A stretch of DNA of 64,000 bases from Hymenobacter tibetensis. GTDB taxonomy: Bacteria; Bacteroidota; Bacteroidia; Cytophagales; Hymenobacteraceae. The stretch lies in the NCBI RefSeq assembly GCF_022827545.1, contig NZ_CP094669.1, positions 4,643,001 to 4,707,000 on the forward strand, written 5' to 3'. Positions 62,087-64,000 of this stretch are shown here, piece after piece. Position numbers and translations under genes: made by a program. The notes beneath the pieces were generated by a model. That model was not told where the DNA came from. It did not search any database and worked only from the letters and a program-made list of their open reading frames with translations. Each line of letters begins with the position of its first letter. Position 1 is the stretch's first letter.

Positions 62087-64000
62087 ATGAGTAATATCTT
62101 ACAGCTGCTGGAGCGCGGCAATGCTAACCTGCGCGGCTGGCAGGAATCCAACCAACTGACGGCCTTGGAAGCCGAGCGAATGCTCGACCCCGCTGGCGGC
62201 AACTCCCGCCGCACGGCCACCGCCATTCCCACGCCTTTTGGCCGGCTGCACTTGCTGGAAACTGCTTTCAAATTCGTGAAGCAGCAGCCGCAGGGCCACT
62301 CGCTGTACCACCGGCAGGTGTCGCAGTGTTGGGACTTGCTGGAGCTGCTATTCTACAGCAAGCCCACCGACGAGTACCAACTGCGCTTTGTAGCCTGGCA
62401 CAAGCAGGAGCAATTGCAGCAGTTGCAAGGCAGCTCCGACCCGCGCGTGAAGCTGCTCGGCGACACACTGGCGCTGTACCTGGCCGATGAACACTTCCGC
62501 GAGGTAGACGCGCTGTATTTGATTTTCGCGGACCGGCAGGATGCCAGCGGGCGCCGCACCACGCAGCTATTGGGCGGTACTTCGCCGTTTACGCTGGTAT
62601 TTGTGCACCCGGAAGTACGGCCGCTAAACACGCAGCGCAAAGGCGGCACCGGCTTCTATTTCGACAACGAAGTAGTGCCCCTGACCGCTCGGAAAGCTGA
62701 TTTTCAGACGTACATCTTCGGTCTGTTTGAGGTAGAGAAAAGCTTGCGCAGCAAAGACTTTGCAGGCAGCGTGTACGACTTCCTGACGGCGCTGGATCGG
62801 AGCCGCATGAATGAGCTGGCGGAGCTGAACCAAACGGCATCCTCCTTCAACCAGCCCTACGAGCCGCTGCGCGATGCGCAGGGCAATGCCGTGCAGATTC
62901 GGGGCGTGGAGCTGCGGCACCTGGCCGAGGCACAGCAGCCAATTAGCAGCGACTGGTTTGTGGCCGCTACGGTGCCACAACTCGGTAAAACGCCGCTGGC
63001 GCTGCTGCCGGGCCTGGATTTGCGCCGCGGCAACTACTTCGGTGGTACGCCCGGTACCGATTCCACGGTTATCAAGTGGAGCTACGACGAAGAGTTGGAT
63101 AAGCGCCGGCTGGAAGGCTTGGGCGTGCAGTACCCCTTCCTGACGGTGAACGACTTGCTGGAAGACATGTTGGTGGAAGTCCCGTTTGCGGTGAACACCG
63201 AGCGGTTCCACTTCGGCACGGTGCTGCCGGAGCCGGGCACGCGCCTAGAGGACCGGCCGTTCCGGTTCCTGCTGCCGCTGAAGCGTCGCTACTTCGACTA
63301 CTTCCGCCCCGAGGACCTGGACCGTTACCTGCGCCTCACGGTGTTTGACAATCACGTGCTAGTGCAGCTCGCTATACCCGTTACGAGTGGGCGTGAAGTG
63401 ATGTACGAGCGGCGCTACTACTACCGCCCTGGGCCCGGCTCCAGTGCCGACCAGACGGTGGCCGCTGTGCCGAGCGACAACGCCAAAACCCCGTACAATG
63501 GCGGCCGGGTAAGTGCCCGCGTGAACGTGGGCGTGTTCCCGTTCTACAAGTTCCCGAACGTGGCGCAGGCTGGCGGCAACAGCCACTACTACGTGCAGCT
63601 AGCCGACCAAAACGAAGGTGCCGACTTGGCGCGTCTGCGCTTCTACACGGGGCAGCAAGCGTTGGCTCCGGCAGGCGCAGGCAATATGCGCGGTGTGCGC
63701 ACGCACCAGCGCATGGGCCGCAACGCCCGCGGACCAGCCAGCACCTACTACGAGGTGGTGGGCACGCACTTCGATTTCATGGAAGTAGAAACGCCAGCCG
63801 CCGACTTCGCGCGGCCGGGCCGGGCGGTGAGTGGTTTGCTGGTGCCGCGCTGGCAGACGGCCGTGGGTGGTTCGCAACGGTTCACGTTTGCCGTGGACTT
63901 TGGTACCACCAACACGCACGTTGCCTTCGCGACGGCCGAGCGGGGCGAGCCGCAGCCGTTCAGCATCACCAAGGAGAAAGAACTTCAAGTGGTAACGCTC
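62087..64000 (+). CDS. Large protein with actin/Hsp70-type ATPase motif, truncated by the window end
   Basis: The frame is open from the ATG at 62087 to the window end (638 codons) with no stop, so the gene continues outside. The first 600 residues are of mixed alpha/beta character and belong to no family I recognise with certainty. At residues about 600-612 appears FAVDFGTTNTHVAFAT, the phosphate-1 loop typical of actin/Hsp70/sugar-kinase ATPases (DFGTTNT, Asp604). Thus an ATPase domain starts near residue 600. SrfB-like proteins have a comparable layout, but identity is uncertain. It is the last visible gene of the VWA-tubulin-like operon. Confidence 0.7.
   Translation, partial: MSNILQLLERGNANLRGWQESNQLTALEAERMLDPAGGNSRRTATAIPTPFGRLHLLETAFKFVKQQPQGHSLYHRQVSQCWDLLELLFYSKPTDEYQLRFVAWHKQEQLQQLQGSSDPRVKLLGDTLALYLADEHFREVDALYLIFADRQDASGRRTTQLLGGTSPFTLVFVHPEVRPLNTQRKGGTGFYFDNEVVPLTARKADFQTYIFGLFEVEKSLRSKDFAGSVYDFLTALDRSRMNELAELNQTASSFNQPYEPLRDAQGNAVQIRGVELRHLAEAQQPISSDWFVAATVPQLGKTPLALLPGLDLRRGNYFGGTPGTDSTVIKWSYDEELDKRRLEGLGVQYPFLTVNDLLEDMLVEVPFAVNTERFHFGTVLPEPGTRLEDRPFRFLLPLKRRYFDYFRPEDLDRYLRLTVFDNHVLVQLAIPVTSGREVMYERRYYYRPGPGSSADQTVAAVPSDNAKTPYNGGRVSARVNVGVFPFYKFPNVAQAGGNSHYYVQLADQNEGADLARLRFYTGQQALAPAGAGNMRGVRTHQRMGRNARGPASTYYEVVGTHFDFMEVETPAADFARPGRAVSGLLVPRWQTAVGGSQRFTFAVDFGTTNTHVAFATAERGEPQPFSITKEKELQVVTL

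Overview
The window looks like chromosomal DNA of a Hymenobacter-like member of the Bacteroidota (Cytophagales). Supporting signs are the family content (DUF5777 barrel, HTTM, DUF2490, DUF3108, DUF3089, paired Ferritin_2 proteins, a TonB receptor behind a TPP riboswitch), many Bacteroidota-type TAnnTTTG -7 boxes in front of genes, the lack of obvious Shine-Dalgarno sequences, moderately high GC, and dense intergenic hairpin terminators. No insertion sequence, prophage, CRISPR array, rRNA or tRNA was recognised.

Layout. 1-1.6 kb: end of a cytochrome-like gene, a YceI protein and a DUF5777 barrel. 1.7-7.5 kb (mostly minus): hexapeptide acyltransferase, NifU/Nfu protein, an HTTM membrane protein (plus), chorismate synthase aroC and a BatD-like protein. 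7.7-11.2 kb: two consecutive bicistronic operons of secreted ferritin-like proteins. 11.4-21.3 kb: small orphan ORF, queG, ruvB, unknown proteins, HIRAN and DUF4268 proteins, a decayed gene, DUF1877, a glutaryl-CoA-type dehydrogenase and an APC permease. 21.4-27.6 kb (minus): a TonB-dependent receptor under a TPP riboswitch, then GNAT, aldose epimerase-like, NadR-like kinase and PnuC-family transporter, which together suggest thiamine or related vitamin salvage. 27.7-34 kb: rhodanese, HrpB helicase, DUF2490, FRG protein, SDR.

34.2-45.4 kb: guaB; a STAS-like protein followed by a partner-switching module (membrane SpoIIE-type phosphatase, STAS antagonist, HATPase); then an envelope-folding block with a parvulin lipoprotein carrying an apparent OmpA-like segment, a SurA-like protein and a MoxR ATPase. 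45.4-53.7 kb: SDR, GNAT, outer-membrane barrel, recA, DUF3108, a PhoB/PhoR-like two-component pair and an RluA-type pseudouridine synthase. 53.8-56.5 kb: rplM-rpsI-rpsB-tsf behind a textbook Bacteroidota promoter. 56.6-58 kb: small orphan and a DUF3089 hydrolase.

The most unusual part is the right end (58.5-64 kb): a VWA-like lipoprotein, a small three-helix membrane protein, a tubulin/FtsZ-superfamily-like protein and a large protein, cut by the window end, that runs into an actin/Hsp70-type phosphate-binding motif. A tubulin-like and an actin-like NTPase in one operon with an envelope-anchored VWA protein suggests an envelope-remodelling or cytoskeletal complex. Its function cannot be settled from this sequence.
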